A stretch of 13,101 bases of DNA from Candidatus Apopatosoma intestinale (GTDB lineage Bacteria > Bacillota > Clostridia > Oscillospirales > CAG-272): assembly GCA_003524145.1 (NCBI GenBank), contig DODZ01000041.1, forward strand, positions 1,061 through 14,161, read 5' to 3'. Each line of letters starts with the position of its first letter. Position 1 is the first letter of the stretch. Below, piece by piece: positions 12,407-13,101 of the stretch. The notes under the pieces are model-generated. The model saw nothing but the letters and a program-made list of their open reading frames with translations, was not told where the DNA came from and did not search any database. The translations under genes were made by a program, and so were the position numbers.

Positions 12407-13054
12407 ATGGATACGGAAATCCGCCGCAGAAAGCCGAAGAAAAAGCGCAAGGTGATATTTATAGTGACAGCCGTCATCGCGGCTGTTATTCTCATAGCCT
12501 CATATCTCGATAATAAGCTCGATCCGCTTGTTGCCATGATGGCGGAGGTTCAGGCAAAAAATAAGGTGAGCGAAATGATAAATACTTCAACGGAGCGTGC
12601 TATTCTTGAATCCGGATATACGTATGACAGCCTCGTGAATATCAGATATGACAGCGTGGGCAGGATAACCTCGATTTCCGCCGATTCGATAAAAATGACG
12701 CGCCTGCGCACGAAAATAACGGATTACATAATAAACGATTTCAAGGATTTCGGAGGATTTACGATAGAGATTTCCGTAAGCAATTTGATGGATGATGAAA
12801 TAATTTTCGGCAGATTTCCGGATATGTCCATACCTGCCTCGATAGATCCCGGAGCCGCCGTGACAAGTACGCTGGAGAGTGCTTTTGAGGCGGCGGGGAT
12901 AAATCAGACCCTGCACAGAATTTATGCCGATATAAAGGCAGATGTCTGCGTGCTGACGTTGATATCAAATTTCAATATAGAGATAAATGCAAAAGTGGCT
13001 CTCGCCGAAACGGTGATAGTGGGCGATATCCCGAAGGTGTATTGGGGGAATTGA
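12407..13054 (+). CDS. yunB: Sporulation protein YunB
   Basis: Encodes 215 residues. A basic N-terminus (RRRKPKKKRK) leads to one transmembrane helix (about 16-33), then the conserved YunB body with VQAKNKVSEMINTSTERAI, a segment ending ISADSIKMTRLRTKI, FTIEISVSNL, IFGRFPDMSI, DIKADVCVLT and a C-terminus containing ALAETVIVGDIPKVY. In Bacillus subtilis YunB is a sporulation protein of the mother-cell sigma-E regulon; its biochemical role is not known. The start at 12407 is preferred because GAGGTG (12395-12400) then serves as ribosome binding site; the in-frame GTG at 12398 lies within that site. The last codons and stop fall inside a repeat that continues to the window edge. Supports a spore-forming host. 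Confidence 0.9.
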   Translation: MDTEIRRRKPKKKRKVIFIVTAVIAAVILIASYLDNKLDPLVAMMAEVQAKNKVSEMINTSTERAILESGYTYDSLVNIRYDSVGRITSISADSIKMTRLRTKITDYIINDFKDFGGFTIEISVSNLMDDEIIFGRFPDMSIPASIDPGAAVTSTLESAFEAAGINQTLHRIYADIKADVCVLTLISNFNIEINAKVALAETVIVGDIPKVYWGN

Positions 13055-13101
13055 CCAATGCACGCAGTGCGTTGGTCGGCGTCGCCGAGACAGGGGGAAT
13101 T
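13044..13101 (+). repeat. Partial MITE-type repeat with exchangeable hairpin, runs off the window
   Basis: GGGGGAATTGACC is followed by a hairpin (GACCAA T GCAC / GTGC G TTGGTC, 13053-13077) and GGTCGGCGTCGCCGAGACAG. The same flanks occur on the minus strand at 9396-9448 with a different hairpin between them. GGGGGAATT recurs at 13093-13101, so the unit may be tandem. Extent beyond the window is unknown. Confidence 0.7.

Overview
The window looks like chromosomal DNA of a spore-forming, low-to-mid GC Firmicute of the class Clostridia, probably a gut Oscillospirales-type organism. This is inferred from a YunB-type sporulation protein, the MtaB and RluA-family genes, strong AGGAGG ribosome binding sites, TTGNNN/TATAAT promoters and small non-autonomous repeat elements. 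No phage, plasmid, transposase or recombinase gene is visible.

Layout. (1) 52-2377, minus strand: feoA-feoB, a ferrous iron uptake operon whose genes overlap by 44 nt. (2) 2546-4673: a strong promoter and tRNA-Gln(TTG), followed directly by two tandem units. Each unit is a 340-bp non-coding repeat (bidirectional-type terminator at its start, extended -10 promoter at its end), then an AT-rich membrane-protein gene, then a hairpin whose stem differs between the copies by compensatory changes. A strong terminator closes the array, and inverted copies of the repeat's first bases lie at its right end. (3) 4681-6701: a small repeat-like element, then one promoter driving four short unrecognised soluble-protein genes, the last carrying two frameshifts. 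The arrangement resembles accessory or immunity-type clusters, but no toxin is present. (4) 6745-8163: a TetR regulator facing a 45-codon relic in which the start of an ABC ATPase appears joined to the end of an ABC permease, followed by a TerB-like gene. (5) 8178-9140: a membrane protein with a GRAM-like tail and a cytidine-deaminase-like protein with a zinc-ligand substitution. (6) 9141-9572: a gene-free stretch with a MITE-like element between two identical hairpins. (7) 9573-11844, minus strand: mtaB-rluA-family operon, with a TTG start for mtaB. (8) 11982-13054: a small acidic bitopic membrane protein and yunB, whose stop codon lies inside another copy of the repeat motif seen in the 9.4-kb element.

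The best candidate for something undescribed is the tRNA-anchored repeat-gene array at 2670-4643. Each unit insulates itself with a terminator, supplies its own promoter, carries a different small membrane protein and ends in a covarying hairpin. The collapsed ABC operon, the double-frameshift gene and the modular repeat with an exchangeable hairpin are further signs of an actively rearranging accessory region between conserved blocks (feoAB on the left; mtaB-rluA and yunB on the right).
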